64,000 nucleotides of DNA from Immundisolibacter sp. (GTDB taxonomy: Bacteria; Pseudomonadota; Gammaproteobacteria; Immundisolibacterales; Immundisolibacteraceae), in the NCBI RefSeq assembly GCF_014359565.1, contig NZ_JACIZD010000007.1, positions 48,723-112,722 of the forward strand. The letters run 5' to 3'. How positions within the stretch are numbered: the stretch's first letter is position 1; each line of letters opens with the position of its first letter. The notes under the pieces were generated by a model. It saw nothing but the letters and a program-made list of their open reading frames with translations. It made no database searches and was not told the DNA's origin. The translations under genes and the position numbers were made by a program. Shown one piece after another: positions 34,997 through 44,459 of the stretch.

Positions 34997-35941
34997 TCAA
35001 CGCCAGCGCAGGCCGTCCGAGAGCGCGTCAAGCAGACTGCTGGCCGCCTCGCCGCCGGCACTGCGGATCAGCTTCTCGAAGTAGGCCGGACGCACGGTGT
35101 AGTCGACCACCTTGTCGGCCTTGAACACCTCGCGCGCCACCGAATCGGTGTCGCCCAGCGCATCGACCAGCCCCAGTTCGATGCCCTGGTCGCCGGTCCA
35201 CACCAGCCCGCTGAACAGGCGCGGATCGTCCTTCAGGCGCGCCCCGCGGCCGTCTTTCACGACCTCGATGAACTGGCTGTGGATGGCCTGCAGCAACTCG
35301 CGGGCGTGCTCGGCGTCCTCGGGGTTCTGCGGCGAGAACGGGTCCAGGAAGCCCTTGTGCTCACCGGCGGTCAACAGGCGCCGCTCGATGCCCAGTTTCT
35401 GCATGGCGTCGACGAAGCCAAAGCCGTTCATCAGGACGCCGATCGAGCCCACCACGCTGGCCTTGTCGGCGTAAATCCTGTCCGCGGCGACGGCGACGTA
35501 GTAGCCGCCCGAGGCGCAGATATCGTCGATCACGGCGTACAGCGGCACCTTCGGGTGCAGCGTGCGCAGGCGCCGGATTTCGGCATTGATGCGCCCGGCC
35601 TGCACCGGGCTGCCGCCCGGGCTGTCGATGCGCAGCACCACGCCGGCCACCTGCGCGTTGTCGTAGGCCTTGCGCAGGGACTCGATGATGATGTCGGCGT
35701 TGGCGTCCGTGCCGGGTGCGATGATGCCGTTCAGCTGCACCAGCGCGGTGTGGCGACTGGCGACCTGTGGCACGCCCACGTCGGCGCGAAACAGTCCCAG
35801 CACCAGCAGTACCAGCAACACCGACAACAGGCGAAAGAAGATGCGCCAGCGGCGGGCGCGGCGCTGTTCGGTCAGCGTGTCCCGCAGCAGGCGTTCGAGC
35901 ACGCCGCGTTCCCAGGCGGTGGGGTTGGTGTCGTCGTTCAT
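34997..35941 (-). CDS. sppA: Signal peptide peptidase SppA (short, single-domain)
   Basis: 314 residues. N-terminal transmembrane helix (about 32-50, IFFRLLSVLLVLLVLGLF), then one ClpP-like S49 domain with VVLRIDSPGGSPVQAGRI, the nucleophile Ser in ICASGGYYVA and the Lys region YADKASVVGSIGVLM. This is the half-length form, not the duplicated ~600-residue E. coli SppA. It degrades signal peptides from the periplasmic side. It overlaps the rluC stop by 4 bp. Confidence 0.93.
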   Translation of the reverse strand: MNDDTNPTAWERGVLERLLRDTLTEQRRARRWRIFFRLLSVLLVLLVLGLFRADVGVPQVASRHTALVQLNGIIAPGTDANADIIIESLRKAYDNAQVAGVVLRIDSPGGSPVQAGRINAEIRRLRTLHPKVPLYAVIDDICASGGYYVAVAADRIYADKASVVGSIGVLMNGFGFVDAMQKLGIERRLLTAGEHKGFLDPFSPQNPEDAEHARELLQAIHSQFIEVVKDGRGARLKDDPRLFSGLVWTGDQGIELGLVDALGDTDSVAREVFKADKVVDYTVRPAYFEKLIRSAGGEAASSLLDALSDGLRWR

Positions 35942-36927
35942 GCGGTCCTCTGGGTGGTTTGGGTATCGCGCAGGCGCTCGAGCACGGCTTCGAGCGCCGC
36001 CGGCAGGGGTGCCTCGAAGACCTGCGGCGTGTCGTCGTCCAGCGGCGCCAGTTCAATCTTCGCCGCGTGCAGGAACAGCCGTTTCAGGCCGATGGCGCCC
36101 AGCGCTGCCTCGGCCGCCGGATCGCCGTACTTCGGATCGCCCGCCACCGGGCAGCCCAGGTGCTGGGCGTGCACGCGTATCTGGTGCGTGCGCCCGGACA
36201 GCAATTCCGCCTCGACCAGGCTGGCGCCGGCAAACCGCTCGCGCAGTTGAAACACCGTCTGCGCCGGCTTGCCGTCGGTGGCCACACGCACCAGCCGTTC
36301 GCCACCGCGTTCGTAGCGGTCGAGCGCCGCATCCACGCGCTGGCGGCGGCCGGGAAACTGGCCCACCAGCAGCGCCAGGTACCGCTTGCCGACGGCGCCG
36401 CTGCGCAGTTGTTCGTGCAGTGCGCGCAGGGTGCTGCGCCGCTTGGCGATCAGCAGGCAACCCGAGGTGTCGCGGTCCAGGCGATGCACCAGCTCGAAGA
36501 ACGGCTGATTGGGCCGCAGTTGTCGCAGCGCCTCGATCACGCCAAAGCTGACCCCGCTGCCGCCGTGACAGGCCAGACCCGCCGGCTTGTCCAGCACCAG
36601 CAGGCGCTCGTTCTCGAACAGGATGCGGCCGGTCAGCTCGCGCAGCTGGTGGTCGGGCGCTTCCCCGGGCGGCCGGGGGGGTGGCAGGTCGACCGGCGGC
36701 AGGCGCACCCGGTCGCCGGCCTGCAGGCGGTGCTCCGGGCCGATGCGACCGCCGTTGACGCGCACCTCGCCGCGGCGCAGCAGGCGATACACCCGGCTGC
36801 GCGGCAGGCCGCGAAAGCGCGCCATCAGGAAGTTGTCGACCCGCTGCCCGGCCTGATCGTCGGCAACGTTCACGTACGCCACCGAGCGCTCCGGGGTGGT
36901 GGCCGTGCCTGTATTAAGCCCTGTCAT
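35938..36927 (-). CDS. rluC: 23S rRNA pseudouridine synthase RluC
   Basis: 329 residues. An S4 RNA-binding domain (about 28-90, RVDNFLMARFRGLPRSRVYRL) precedes the RsuA/RluC catalytic domain with Asp in VHRLDRDTSGCLLIAKR and RTHQIRVHAQHLGCPVAGD. It modifies uridines of 23S rRNA (955/2504/2580 in E. coli). Divergent from rne, as in E. coli and relatives. Confidence 0.94.
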   Translation of the reverse strand: MTGLNTGTATTPERSVAYVNVADDQAGQRVDNFLMARFRGLPRSRVYRLLRRGEVRVNGGRIGPEHRLQAGDRVRLPPVDLPPPRPPGEAPDHQLRELTGRILFENERLLVLDKPAGLACHGGSGVSFGVIEALRQLRPNQPFFELVHRLDRDTSGCLLIAKRRSTLRALHEQLRSGAVGKRYLALLVGQFPGRRQRVDAALDRYERGGERLVRVATDGKPAQTVFQLRERFAGASLVEAELLSGRTHQIRVHAQHLGCPVAGDPKYGDPAAEAALGAIGLKRLFLHAAKIELAPLDDDTPQVFEAPLPAALEAVLERLRDTQTTQRTA

Positions 36928-37257
36928 CGCGTGTTAATGTTGTCGGCGCAGTGGCCATCTTGATGATCAAAAAGATTTGGACGGTGATTCAGTGTCTCGG
37001 GCGCAATGCCTGGGGCCGGCTGATGTCTGCCGTGTCCGTTTCGTCGGCGTGTCGCGCTGGCGCCGCTGCAACCGATTTTGTGCGAGCCATTCTATTCCTC
37101 CTGCGCCAGTCCCCGCGGACCGGCCTCGCCGGAGGCCCTGTTCCCGATCCCCGCGTCGCGCCGCGTTGCGGCATGCCGGCCCATGAGCCTGCGCCCCTGG
37201 GGGCGCTACCGTCCGGCACGCGCTGCGCCGCGAGGCGTCTGCCACGAGTATTCCCCG
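36928..37257 (+). other. Long leader/intergenic region upstream of RNase E
   Basis: 330 bp with no credible gene between divergent rluC and rne. In E. coli the corresponding rne 5' UTR is long and mediates autoregulation by RNase E; a similar role is inferred. Short GC-rich inverted sequences are present, but no structure could be assigned confidently by eye. Confidence 0.5.
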
Positions 37258-39774
37258 ATGAAACGAATTCTGTTCAACGCCCGCCAGTCGGAAGAGCTGC
37301 GGGTGGCCATCGTCGATGGCCAATACCTGTTTGATCTGGACATCGAGTCCCCGAACCGCAACCAGAAAAAGGGCAACATCTACCGCGCCGTAGTGCGGCG
37401 CATCGAGCCGAGCCTGGAGGCGGCGTTCGTCGATTACGGTGGCACCCGCCACGGCTTCTTGCCGCTCAAAGAGGTCGCCGCCCACTACCTGCAGGGCCCC
37501 AACGGCGAGCCGCGGCAGCTGCGCGAAGGTCAGGAAATCACCGTCCAGGTCGAGAAGGAAGAGCGCGGCACCAAGGGCGCGGCCCTGACCACCCACGTCA
37601 GCCTGGCCGGCCGCTACCTGGTGCTGATGCCCTGCAGCCCCGACGCCGGCGGCGTGTCGCGCAAGATCGAGGGCGAGGACCGGGCCGAACTGAAGGACCT
37701 GCTCGGGCAACTGCAGTTGCCCTCCAACATGGGCGTCATCGTGCGCACGGTGGCGGCCGAGCGCAGCCTGGCCGAGCTGCAGTGGGACCTGGATCACCTG
37801 ATCGAGCTGTGGAACGCCATCGATGCGGCCAGCACCGGCAAGTCCGCCCCGTTCCTGATCTACCAGGAAAACAACGTCGTGGCGCGGGTGATCCGCGACT
37901 ATTTCCGCGACGACATCGGCGAGGTGCTGATCGACGACGAGGCCACCTACGAGGAGGCCCGCGCGCTGATGCAGCAGCTGATGCCGCAAAGCCTGCCGCG
38001 CCTGAAGCTGTACCAGGACAAGGTGCCGCTGTTCACGCGCTACCAGATCGAACACCAGATCGAGACCGCGCACCGGCGCGAGGTGCCGTTGCGCTCCGGC
38101 GGTGCCCTGGTGGTGGACCACACCGAGGCGCTGACCGCCATCGACATCAACTCGGCGCGCTCCACGGGCGGCAGCGACATCGAGGAGACCGCCACCAATA
38201 CCAATCTGGAGGCCTGCGACGAGATCGGCCGCCAGCTGCGCCTGCGCGATCTGGGCGGGCTGATCGTGATCGACTTCATCGACATGATGAAAAGCAGCAA
38301 CCAGCGGGCGGTGGAAGACCGCCTGCGGGACGCGGTCAAGCACGACCGGGCGCGCATCCAGCTGGGCAAGCTGTCGCGTTTCGGGCTGCTCGAAATGTCG
38401 CGCCAGCGCCTGCGTCCCTCACTGAAGGAGACCAGCCACATCACCTGCCCGCGCTGCGAGGGCCAGGGCACCATCCGCAGCGTGGAATCGACCGCCCTGC
38501 ACGTGCTGCGCCTGCTGGAGGAAGAATCCCTCAAGGAGCGCACCGGCCGCCTGGCGGTGCAGGTGCCGGTGGCGGTGGCGACCTATCTGTTCAACGAAAA
38601 GCGTGACGCGGTGTCCGAGCTGGGTCAGCGCCTGGGCGTGAACCCCATCATCCTGCCCAACCCGGCGCTCGAAACCCCGCATTACGAGATCGACCGCACG
38701 CGCGTGCAGGACCTGAACAAGCGCCTGCTGGATACGCCCAGCCACGAACTGGCGTTGACCGTGCCGGCGCCGGAGGCGGCCGCCGCACCGGCGGCGATCG
38801 TCGCCCAGCCGGCGGCCGTGCAGCGCCTGGTGCGCAGCGCGCCGCCGCCAAGTCCGGTCGATACCACCGTGGCGGCTGCGCCGGCGTCCCAGCCGGGTCT
38901 GTTCACGCGCCTGTGGCGCAGCCTGGTCGGCCATCGGCCACCCGCGCCCGTGGAGCAGGCGCCGCCGCGTCATGCGCGCAGCCGCCCGCCGCGTGCCGAA
39001 ACGCCCGCCGCGCGCCCGCAGGACCGGCCGGACCGCAGCCGCCAGGGCGGCGACGCGCAGCGGCCGCAGGCACCTGTCGCGCCGCGCAACCCAGCGCCCG
39101 CGCGGGATGGCCAGCGCGACAACGCGCCGCGCGGCGGCCAGCGCGAGCAGCGCGAGCCGGCTGCGCCGCGCGATCCGGCCGTGCGCGATGGCCAGCGCGA
39201 AGCTCGCGAAGGCAAATCGCGGCGCGGTCGTCGCGGTGGTCAGCGCGGCCAGGGCCAGGGCGGTGCCGAGGCCAGGAACGCCGCTGGCAGTGAGGCGCCG
39301 GCCCGCGCGCCGCAAGCAGGCCGCCAGCCGCCGGGCGGCAAAGGCCCGGATGGCACGCCGCCGCTGCACGCGCCCGAGGTGTTCGCGCCGCCGGTCACGT
39401 CCGCGGGGGCGTTGGCGGGTGCGGCAGTGATCACCGGAATCGCCCAGCCCGAGTCGGTGTCGCCGTCCGAACCGTTCGCGCCGCAAGTGACAACGCCGGT
39501 CACCGAGCCGGCGCCGGATTACTCGTGGGCGGCGCAGCAGGCGTCCCCCGAGTCGGCCAGCGCCGAGCACGTGCCCGACGCTGCGGTCATGCCTGCCGTT
39601 CCGGTGGTGGTGGAAGGCCCCGCGCCGGTCGTCTGGGCGCCACCGCCACCGCCCGCTCAGGAGCCGCCGGCGCCCATTTTGCAGGAGCCGATCACGCCAC
39701 CAGCCGGTGGGGGATTCGTACAGGTCGAAACGGTCAGCGTGCCGGTTGACGAGGCCGATGCGCGCAACGGCTAG
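37258..39774 (+). CDS. rne: Ribonuclease E
   Basis: 838 residues from [22 protein letters not shown]1 domain (about 35-120), catalytic RNase E/G core with the metal-binding Asp residues in [13 protein letters not shown] and [21 protein letters not shown], and the Zn-link CPRCEGQG (about residue 400). The last ~330 residues are Pro/Arg/Ala/Gly-rich and disordered (repeats of RDGQR), the expected degradosome scaffold. Main mRNA-decay and rRNA/tRNA-processing endonuclease. Upstream in-frame sequence was rejected as leader. Confidence 0.95.
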   Translation: MKRILFNARQSEELRVAIVDGQYLFDLDIESPNRNQKKGNIYRAVVRRIEPSLEAAFVDYGGTRHGFLPLKEVAAHYLQGPNGEPRQLREGQEITVQVEKEERGTKGAALTTHVSLAGRYLVLMPCSPDAGGVSRKIEGEDRAELKDLLGQLQLPSNMGVIVRTVAAERSLAELQWDLDHLIELWNAIDAASTGKSAPFLIYQENNVVARVIRDYFRDDIGEVLIDDEATYEEARALMQQLMPQSLPRLKLYQDKVPLFTRYQIEHQIETAHRREVPLRSGGALVVDHTEALTAIDINSARSTGGSDIEETATNTNLEACDEIGRQLRLRDLGGLIVIDFIDMMKSSNQRAVEDRLRDAVKHDRARIQLGKLSRFGLLEMSRQRLRPSLKETSHITCPRCEGQGTIRSVESTALHVLRLLEEESLKERTGRLAVQVPVAVATYLFNEKRDAVSELGQRLGVNPIILPNPALETPHYEIDRTRVQDLNKRLLDTPSHELALTVPAPEAAAAPAAIVAQPAAVQRLVRSAPPPSPVDTTVAAAPASQPGLFTRLWRSLVGHRPPAPVEQAPPRHARSRPPRAETPAARPQDRPDRSRQGGDAQRPQAPVAPRNPAPARDGQRDNAPRGGQREQREPAAPRDPAVRDGQREAREGKSRRGRRGGQRGQGQGGAEARNAAGSEAPARAPQAGRQPPGGKGPDGTPPLHAPEVFAPPVTSAGALAGAAVITGIAQPESVSPSEPFAPQVTTPVTEPAPDYSWAAQQASPESASAEHVPDAAVMPAVPVVVEGPAPVVWAPPPPPAQEPPAPILQEPITPPAGGGFVQVETVSVPVDEADARNG

Positions 39775-39794
39775 CGCGGGCCGATACTGCGCAC

Positions 39795-39814
39795 GGCGCG
39801 GCGTCTGCCGCGCC
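39795..39814 (+). terminator. Hairpin downstream of rne
   Basis: GGCGCGGC and GCCGCGCC form a perfect 8-bp stem with a 4-nt loop 20 bp after the rne stop. No T run follows, so it may act as an mRNA 3' stabiliser rather than a classical terminator. Confidence 0.35.
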
Positions 39815-39861
39815 GGCCGAATGGCTCGTTCAAACTGATTCCGGAGGCAACCGAAACTGTC

Positions 39862-40347
39862 ATGCCCTCATTCGATGTCGTTTCAAAGGCCGACCTGCAC
39901 GAGGTCGCCAACGCGGTCGACCAGACCAACCGCGAGCTGACCACGCGCTTCGATTTCAAGGATTCCGGCGCCAAGCTCACGCTCAAGGACGCGGTGATGA
40001 CCGCCGAGGCACCCAACCGCTTCCAGATCGAGCAGCTGCTGGACGTGCTGCGCACGCGCATGGCCAAGCGCGGCGTGGACCTCAAGTCGCTCGACTACGG
40101 CAAGGTGCAGGAAGTCGGCCAGCGGGCGACGCAGACCATCACCGTGCGCCAGGGCATCGATGCCGACCACGCCCGCAAGCTGGTCAAGCTGATCAAGGAC
40201 GCCAAGCTGAAGGTGCAGACCGCCATCCAGGGCGACGAGCTGCGCGTGTCCGGCAAGAATCGCGATGATCTGCAGACAGTCATCGCCCTGCTGCGCAAGC
40301 AGGAAGACTTCGACCTGCCGCTGCAGTTTGTGAACTTTCGCGATTGA
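39862..40347 (+). CDS. yajQ: YajQ-family cyclic di-GMP/nucleotide-binding protein
   Basis: 161 residues. MPSFDVVSKADLHEVANAVDQ, TRFDFKDSGAKL and the C-terminal QTVIALLRKQEDFDLPLQFVNFRD are the full-length family pattern. YajQ proteins bind nucleotides, with c-di-GMP binding shown in Xanthomonas and Pseudomonas. A GGAGG lies rather far (about 14 nt) from the ATG. Confidence 0.94.
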   Translation: MPSFDVVSKADLHEVANAVDQTNRELTTRFDFKDSGAKLTLKDAVMTAEAPNRFQIEQLLDVLRTRMAKRGVDLKSLDYGKVQEVGQRATQTITVRQGIDADHARKLVKLIKDAKLKVQTAIQGDELRVSGKNRDDLQTVIALLRKQEDFDLPLQFVNFRD

Positions 40348-40383
40348 GCATGCGCCTGCCTCCGGCCATGCGGTGCTAACGCC

Positions 40384-41238
40384 GTGAAAGTTCCGCCGCA
40401 GCTGCTGCCCCTGCTGGAAGACGGCCTGATCGACGCCGTCGTGCGCCCGCTGCGCAGCGGCAAGGAGGCGGCCGTGTTCGTGGTGCGCTGCGGCGAGGAA
40501 CTGCGCTGCGCCAAGGTCTACAAGGACGCCCGCCAGCGCGGCTTTCGCCAGGCCGTGGCGTACCAGGAAGGGCGCAAGGCCCGCAACAGCCGGCAGATGC
40601 GCGCCATGGAAAAGCGCAGCCGCTATGGCCGCCGCGAGGCGGAAACCGCCTGGCACAGCGCCGAGGTCGACGCGCTGTATCGCCTGGCGGCGGCCGGCGT
40701 GCGCGTGCCCCAGCCGTATGGACTGTTCGACGGCGTGTTGCTGATGGAGCTGATCACTGACCCGGCTGGCGACGCCGCGCCGCGTCTGGGCGATCTGCCC
40801 CTGACGGAGCAGGAGGCGCTCGATTGCCACGCGCGCTTGCTGGCTGACGTGGTGCGGATGCTGTGCGCCGGCATGGTGCACGGCGATCTGTCGGAGTTCA
40901 ACGTGCTGCTGACGGCCGACGGGCCGGTCATCATCGACCTGCCGCAGGTGGTCGATGCCACCGCCAACAACAGCGCCCGTGCCCTGCTGGAGCGGGACGT
41001 GACCAATCTTGGCGAGTATCTGGGGCGTTACGCGCCGCAGTTGCAGGGCCGCGCCTACGGCCCGGAAATCTGGCAGCTCTACGCAGCCGGCGCCCTGCAT
41101 CCGGACAGCGTGCTGAGCGGTGAGGTGGTGGCCGACACGACGCCGGCCAACGTCGGCGACGTGATGCGCGAGATCGACGCCGCACGCCTCGAAGCCGAGC
41201 TGCGTCAGGCCGGCCGCGAGGCGGCTGCCCAGCGTTGA
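40384..41238 (+). CDS. RIO-type serine/threonine protein kinase
   Basis: 284 residues from a GTG. RIO1-like kinase: glycine-poor nucleotide loop SGKEAAVFVV, catalytic Lys in RCAKVYKD, catalytic loop MVHGDLSEFNVLL and metal-binding IIDLPQVVD. The activation segment is short, as in RIO kinases. These were first known in archaea and eukaryotes but occur in proteobacteria; the bacterial substrate is not established. Located 37 bp after yajQ and 74 bp before glgX. Confidence 0.9.
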   Translation: MKVPPQLLPLLEDGLIDAVVRPLRSGKEAAVFVVRCGEELRCAKVYKDARQRGFRQAVAYQEGRKARNSRQMRAMEKRSRYGRREAETAWHSAEVDALYRLAAAGVRVPQPYGLFDGVLLMELITDPAGDAAPRLGDLPLTEQEALDCHARLLADVVRMLCAGMVHGDLSEFNVLLTADGPVIIDLPQVVDATANNSARALLERDVTNLGEYLGRYAPQLQGRAYGPEIWQLYAAGALHPDSVLSGEVVADTTPANVGDVMREIDAARLEAELRQAGREAAAQR

Positions 41239-41311
41239 GCCGGGCGTTGGTGGGTGGCGCTGGTCCGATCGATGCTTGCCGCTGCCCACACCCGAAGCTT
41301 GGCGTTCTGAT

Positions 41312-43462
41312 ATGACTGCACCGCTCAATCGCAACCGCGTGTGGCCCGGCCGGCCCTATCCGCTGGGCGCGCACTGGGATGGCCGCGGCGTCAATTTCGC
41401 CCTGTTCTCCCTGCATGCGGAAAAGGTCGAGCTGTGTTTGTTCGACGCCAGCGGTTCGCGACAGACGGCGCGCGTGGCGCTGCCCGAATACACCGACGAG
41501 GTCTGGCACGGCTACCTGCCGGACCTGCGCCCCGGACAGTTGTATGGCTATCGCGTCTATGGCCCGTATGAACCGGAGCGCGGCCACCGCTTCAATCACC
41601 ACAAGCTGCTGATCGATCCCTACGCCCGCCTGCTGCACGGCGCCGTGCGCTGGCACGACGCGCTGCACGGCTACCGGGTGGGCGATGCGCGCGGCGACCT
41701 GTCCTTCGACACCCGCGACAGCGCCCGTTATGTTCCAAAGTGCGTGGTGGTCGACGAAGTAGCGGATGGTGACCACTGGCGCCGGCCACGCAGGTCATGG
41801 CGGCGCAGCGTGATCTGCGAGATGCACGCCGGCGGCTACACGCGCCGCCATCCGCAGGTGCCGGATGCCCTGCGCGGCAGTTTTCGGGGTCTCGCCGAGC
41901 CGGCGCCGGTCGCGTACCTGGCCGATCTTGGCGTGACCGCGGTCGAGTTGCTGCCGGTTCATGCGCACCTGGACGAACGGCGCCTGGTCGATGCGGGCCT
42001 CAGTAACTACTGGGGCTACAACTCGATCGGCTTTTTTGCCCCGGACAACCGCTTCCTGACCCGGCCGGACCTGGGCGAATTTCGCCTGCTGGCGCGCACG
42101 CTGCACGACGCCGGCATCGAACTGCTGCTGGACGTGGTCTACAACCACACCGGTGAGGGCAGCGAGCTGGGGCCGACGCTCAGTTTCCGCGGCATCGACA
42201 ACGCCAGTTACTACCATCTGAATCCGCAGGTGCCGCGCCACACGCGGGACTTCACCGGCTGCGGTAACAGCCTGAATCTGGCCCAGCCGCGGGTGCTGCA
42301 ACTGGTGCTCGACTCGCTGCGCTACTGGGTGCAGCAGATGGGCGTGGACGGCTTTCGCTTCGACCTGGCCACCACGCTGGCGCGCGAGGGCTTGGACGGC
42401 GGTTTCGATCCGGGCAGCGGCTTTTTCGATGCCGTGCGTCAGGATCCGGTGCTGGCCGGCGTCAAGCTGATCGCCGAGCCCTGGGATCTGGGTCCGGGCG
42501 GCTACCGGCTGGGCGGATTTCCAGCCGGCTGGGGCGAATGGAATGACCAGTACCGCGACACGGTGCGCCGCTTCTGGCGCGGCGACACGGGGCAGGTAGC
42601 GACGCTCGCCTCACGCCTGACAGGCTCCAGCGACATCTTTCCGAATCACGGCCGCCGGCCGACCGCCAGCATCAACTTCTTGACCGCCCACGACGGCTTC
42701 ACCCTGTGCGACCTGGTGTCCTTCGAGCACAAGCACAACGCCGCCAACGGCGAGCAAAACCGCGACGGCACCGACAGCAACTTCAGCTGGAACTGCGGCG
42801 TGGAGGGGGCGACCGACGATCCGGTCATCGGGGCGCTGCGTCAGCAGCAGATGCGAAATCTGCTGGCGACGCTGCTGCTGTCGCAGGGCACGCCGATGCT
42901 GCTGGCCGGTGACGAGTTCGGCCACAGCCAGGGCGGCAACAACAACGCCTACTGTCAGGACAACGCCATCAGCTGGCTGGACTGGGCGCGGCTGGGGCAG
43001 GAAGAAGGGGCCGCCTTGCAGCACTACCTGCGGCGCCTGCTCAAGCTGCGACATCGGCATGGCGTGTTTCGGCGTGACCGTTTCTTCACCGGGCGGCCGA
43101 TCGATGCCAGTGGCCGCAAGGACATCGTGTGGCTGAACGCCGACGGCAGTGAAAAAGCCCAACAAGACTGGCAGGCCGAGCCGCACCTGCTGGCCTTCGT
43201 TCTGGACGGCGAGGCAGGCATGGAGCACCTGGGGCCGCAGGGCCAGTCGCAGCGCGACGACAGTTACCTGGTCGTTCTGCATGCCGGTGCCGAGGCGACC
43301 GTGTTTCTAATGCCGCCAGCCGGGCTCGGCGCGTCCTGGCGGCGCGTGTTCGACACCTGTGCCGCCGACGGCCGTGGTGACGGATTGACCCTGCCGGCCG
43401 GTGGCGAGTGCAGCCTGTCGCCACGCTGCGTGCAGGTGTTCGAGCGGCTCGGCGAGTCATGA
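41312..43462 (+). CDS. glgX: Glycogen debranching enzyme GlgX
   Basis: 716 residues. N-terminal CBM48 domain (PGRPYPLGAHWDGRGVNFAL), then a GH13 barrel with DVVYNHTGEGS, nucleophile Asp in VDGFRFDLATTLAR, acid Glu in LIAEPWDLGPGGYRLG and stabilising Asp in LTAHDGFTLCDLVS. It removes limit-dextrin branches from glycogen. No other glycogen gene is nearby. The stop overlaps the next start as ATGA. Confidence 0.95.
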   Translation: MTAPLNRNRVWPGRPYPLGAHWDGRGVNFALFSLHAEKVELCLFDASGSRQTARVALPEYTDEVWHGYLPDLRPGQLYGYRVYGPYEPERGHRFNHHKLLIDPYARLLHGAVRWHDALHGYRVGDARGDLSFDTRDSARYVPKCVVVDEVADGDHWRRPRRSWRRSVICEMHAGGYTRRHPQVPDALRGSFRGLAEPAPVAYLADLGVTAVELLPVHAHLDERRLVDAGLSNYWGYNSIGFFAPDNRFLTRPDLGEFRLLARTLHDAGIELLLDVVYNHTGEGSELGPTLSFRGIDNASYYHLNPQVPRHTRDFTGCGNSLNLAQPRVLQLVLDSLRYWVQQMGVDGFRFDLATTLAREGLDGGFDPGSGFFDAVRQDPVLAGVKLIAEPWDLGPGGYRLGGFPAGWGEWNDQYRDTVRRFWRGDTGQVATLASRLTGSSDIFPNHGRRPTASINFLTAHDGFTLCDLVSFEHKHNAANGEQNRDGTDSNFSWNCGVEGATDDPVIGALRQQQMRNLLATLLLSQGTPMLLAGDEFGHSQGGNNNAYCQDNAISWLDWARLGQEEGAALQHYLRRLLKLRHRHGVFRRDRFFTGRPIDASGRKDIVWLNADGSEKAQQDWQAEPHLLAFVLDGEAGMEHLGPQGQSQRDDSYLVVLHAGAEATVFLMPPAGLGASWRRVFDTCAADGRGDGLTLPAGGECSLSPRCVQVFERLGES

Positions 43463-44193
43463 CCGGGGACGTCGCTGTCCCGCTGGCCTTCGAGCTGGAC
43501 GGCCGGCGGCTCGATTGCCGCGTGCTGCGCGCCCGGCGGCGTACCTATGCGCTGCGCGTGAGCGCCGATGGCGTGCTCGAACTGCGCGTGCCGCTGCGCC
43601 TGCCGGCGCATCTGTTGCCGGACATCCTGCATCGCCACCGGCGCTGGATCGCCGGCCAGCTCGAACGCCGCGCTCGCCGCGCGACCGCCGCGCCGGACTT
43701 CGGCCACGGCAGCCCGCAGCGGTATATGGGGCGCAGCTATCCCCTGCAACTGGCGGCCGGCCCTGCGCATGTGCGGTTGCTGGACGAGTGCTTGCAGGTG
43801 TCGGTGCCGGCGCCGGACCACGCGCCGACGGTCAGCGGGGCGCTCGATGGCTGGTACCGCCGCCAGGCGCAGGCCCTGCTGCCGCCACGGCTCGCGAGCT
43901 TGGCGAGCACCTTGCCCTGGCTGTCAGGGCGGTCCCTGCCACCGCCGCGGGTGGTGCGTCTGCGCGCGCGCTGGGGCAGCTGCGCAGCCGACGGTCGCAT
44001 CACGCTGAACCTGGGCCTGGTGCTTCTGGAGCAGCCGCTGATCGACTACGTGCTGCTGCACGAGCTGTGTCATCTGCGGGAAATGAACCACGGGCCGCGG
44101 TTTTACGTCCTGCTGGCGGCCGCGCTGCCGGACCATCGCGAACGTCAGGCGGCGCTGCGCCAAGAGCGCCCATGGCGGCCTTTGCCGGCCTGA
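43459..44193 (+). CDS. YgjP-like M48-family metallopeptidase (DUF45)
   Basis: 244 residues from the ATG overlapping the glgX stop. Zincin motif HELCHLREMNHGPRFY (His-Glu-X2-His and a third His) with the upstream VRLRARWGSCAADGRITLNL signature of the YgjP/DUF45 (WSS) family. Cytoplasmic, no signal peptide. The biological substrate is unknown; some relatives are linked to SUMO/ubiquitin-like proteases by fold. Confidence 0.9.
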   Translation: MTGDVAVPLAFELDGRRLDCRVLRARRRTYALRVSADGVLELRVPLRLPAHLLPDILHRHRRWIAGQLERRARRATAAPDFGHGSPQRYMGRSYPLQLAAGPAHVRLLDECLQVSVPAPDHAPTVSGALDGWYRRQAQALLPPRLASLASTLPWLSGRSLPPPRVVRLRARWGSCAADGRITLNLGLVLLEQPLIDYVLLHELCHLREMNHGPRFYVLLAAALPDHRERQAALRQERPWRPLPA

Positions 44194-44231
44194 TCCGGAC
44201 CGAACAGCCGGGCTGGAACGCGCATCGGTTG

Positions 44232-44240
44232 TGCTATAAA
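44232..44240 (+). promoter_or_regulatory. Extended -10 promoter upstream of the RND operon
   Basis: TGCTATAAA is a perfect TGn extended -10 followed by TATAAA. The start site would be near 44247, leaving about 210 nt before the adaptor ATG; I see no other gene in that leader. Confidence 0.5.
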
Positions 44241-44459
44241 ACAACGCGCCTCGGCCCACTTGGCGTCCGTCGCACGGGGTTCCGAACAGCCCGGCGCGCC
44301 TCGACGTGGGCAGGGCCGGCCGCGTGAACCTCCAGCCTGATGATTTCACTTGCGTGCCGCGCGCAACCGCAGTTCGGACAGGATATCGAACGGGTGGGCG
44401 TGTCGGCTTGCCCGTGGCGTTGCCCGAATTCCCCCAGCCACAGACCAAGAACAGCTTCC

